Origin: Rhodospirillales bacterium
Lineage (GTDB): Bacteria > Pseudomonadota > Alphaproteobacteria > CACIAM-22H2
DNA length: 5,476 nt
Direction: 5' to 3'
Assembly: GCA_016195145.1 (NCBI GenBank)
Contig: JACQAF010000118.1
Span: 1 to 5,476, forward strand
Shown: piece after piece, positions 5,175-5,476 of the stretch
Position numbering within the stretch: position 1 is the first letter of the stretch
How the letters are laid out: each line of letters begins with the position of its first letter
Translations under genes and position numbers: made by a program
Notes under the pieces: generated by a model
Seen by the model: only the letters and a program-made list of their open reading frames with translations
Told to the model about the DNA's origin: nothing
Databases searched by the model: none

Positions 5175-5476
5175 CTAATCCCGTCGCAAGCGATAATTGG
5201 TCAGCATGACGCCGACCAGCATGCACAGCAGCGCGCTCGCCACCATCGTGTCGGCAATATAGGTGGGCACGCCGGCGCTGCGGCTCATCGCGTCGGCGCC
5301 GACGAAGACGCCGGCGACGAAAGCCGCCGTCAGCACCGCGCCCAAGGGGTGGAGCTGGGCCAGCATGGCGACGACGATGCCGCTATAACCGAAGCCGGGG
5401 GACAGATCGAGGGTAAGATTGCCCTTGAGGCCGGCGACCTCGCTTACCCCGGCAAGACCGGCAAGCCCGCCCGAGA
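5175..5476 (-). CDS. Nucleoside-type ABC transporter permease, C-terminal part (5' end outside window)
   Basis: About 99 C-terminal residues are present, ending at the TAG in 5177-5175; the frame is open to the window end. The sequence begins SGGLAGLAGVSEVAGL and continues with KGNLTLDLSPGFGYSGIVVA, then AMLAQLHPLGAVLTAAFVAGV and GADAMSRSAGVPTYIADTM. These match the C-terminal region of YufP/NupP-like permeases: the GLAG-x-x-E-x-x-G block, the SPG-x-GY-x-GI-x-VA block, the HPLG block, and the final helix ending in Arg-rich YRLRRD. It forms the heterodimeric channel with the permease encoded 6 bp downstream. The rest of this gene, and presumably ATPase and BMP-type receptor genes, lie to the right. 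An ATG at 5366 is internal, not a start. Confidence 0.9.
   Translation of the reverse strand, partial: SGGLAGLAGVSEVAGLKGNLTLDLSPGFGYSGIVVAMLAQLHPLGAVLTAAFVAGVFVGADAMSRSAGVPTYIADTMVASALLCMLVGVMLTNYRLRRD

Overview
The window is a GC-rich piece of a chromosome whose gene content and codon use fit an alphaproteobacterium, probably of the Rhodospirillales type. This placement is an inference from base composition and protein style; there is no rRNA or marker gene here. Seven protein genes are supported, two of them cut by the window edges. No tRNA, rRNA, CRISPR array or transposase was seen.

Left part (1-1303): the 3' end of a FemAB/GNAT-type acyltransferase gene lies on the plus strand. It converges, across a 36-bp gap, on a small minus-strand gene for a membrane protein with a C-terminal SHOCT domain.

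Middle part (1304-2919): two paralogous XRE-family (HTH_3) DNA-binding proteins lie in tandem on the minus strand. The 115-residue one (2357-2704) is little more than the helix-turn-helix domain. The 240-residue one (1304-2026) carries an extra C-terminal domain I do not recognise. Their flanking non-coding stretches are strikingly AT-rich (about 30% GC by hand count at 2161-2250). They contain four imperfect tandem repeats of about 15 bp (2271-2331), a perfect 7-bp-arm palindrome (2891-2907), two overlapping, mutually exclusive hairpins in the leader of the short regulator, and several AATATT cores. This is the most unusual part of the window and may be a regulatory or acquired island.

Right part (2920-5476): this is the 3' portion of a minus-strand operon. 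In transcription order it holds the C-terminus of one nucleoside-type ABC permease, a second complete permease, and a cytosine-deaminase-like amidohydrolase. The second permease and the deaminase share a 4-nt ATGA stop/start overlap. The layout suggests uptake of a nucleoside or nucleobase followed by hydrolytic deamination in the cytoplasm. The ATPase and binding-protein genes expected for such a system would lie beyond position 5476. The deaminase keeps all metal and catalytic residues of E. coli CodA but replaces the substrate-pocket Asp314 by Cys and the neighbouring His312 by Gln, so its substrate may not be cytosine.
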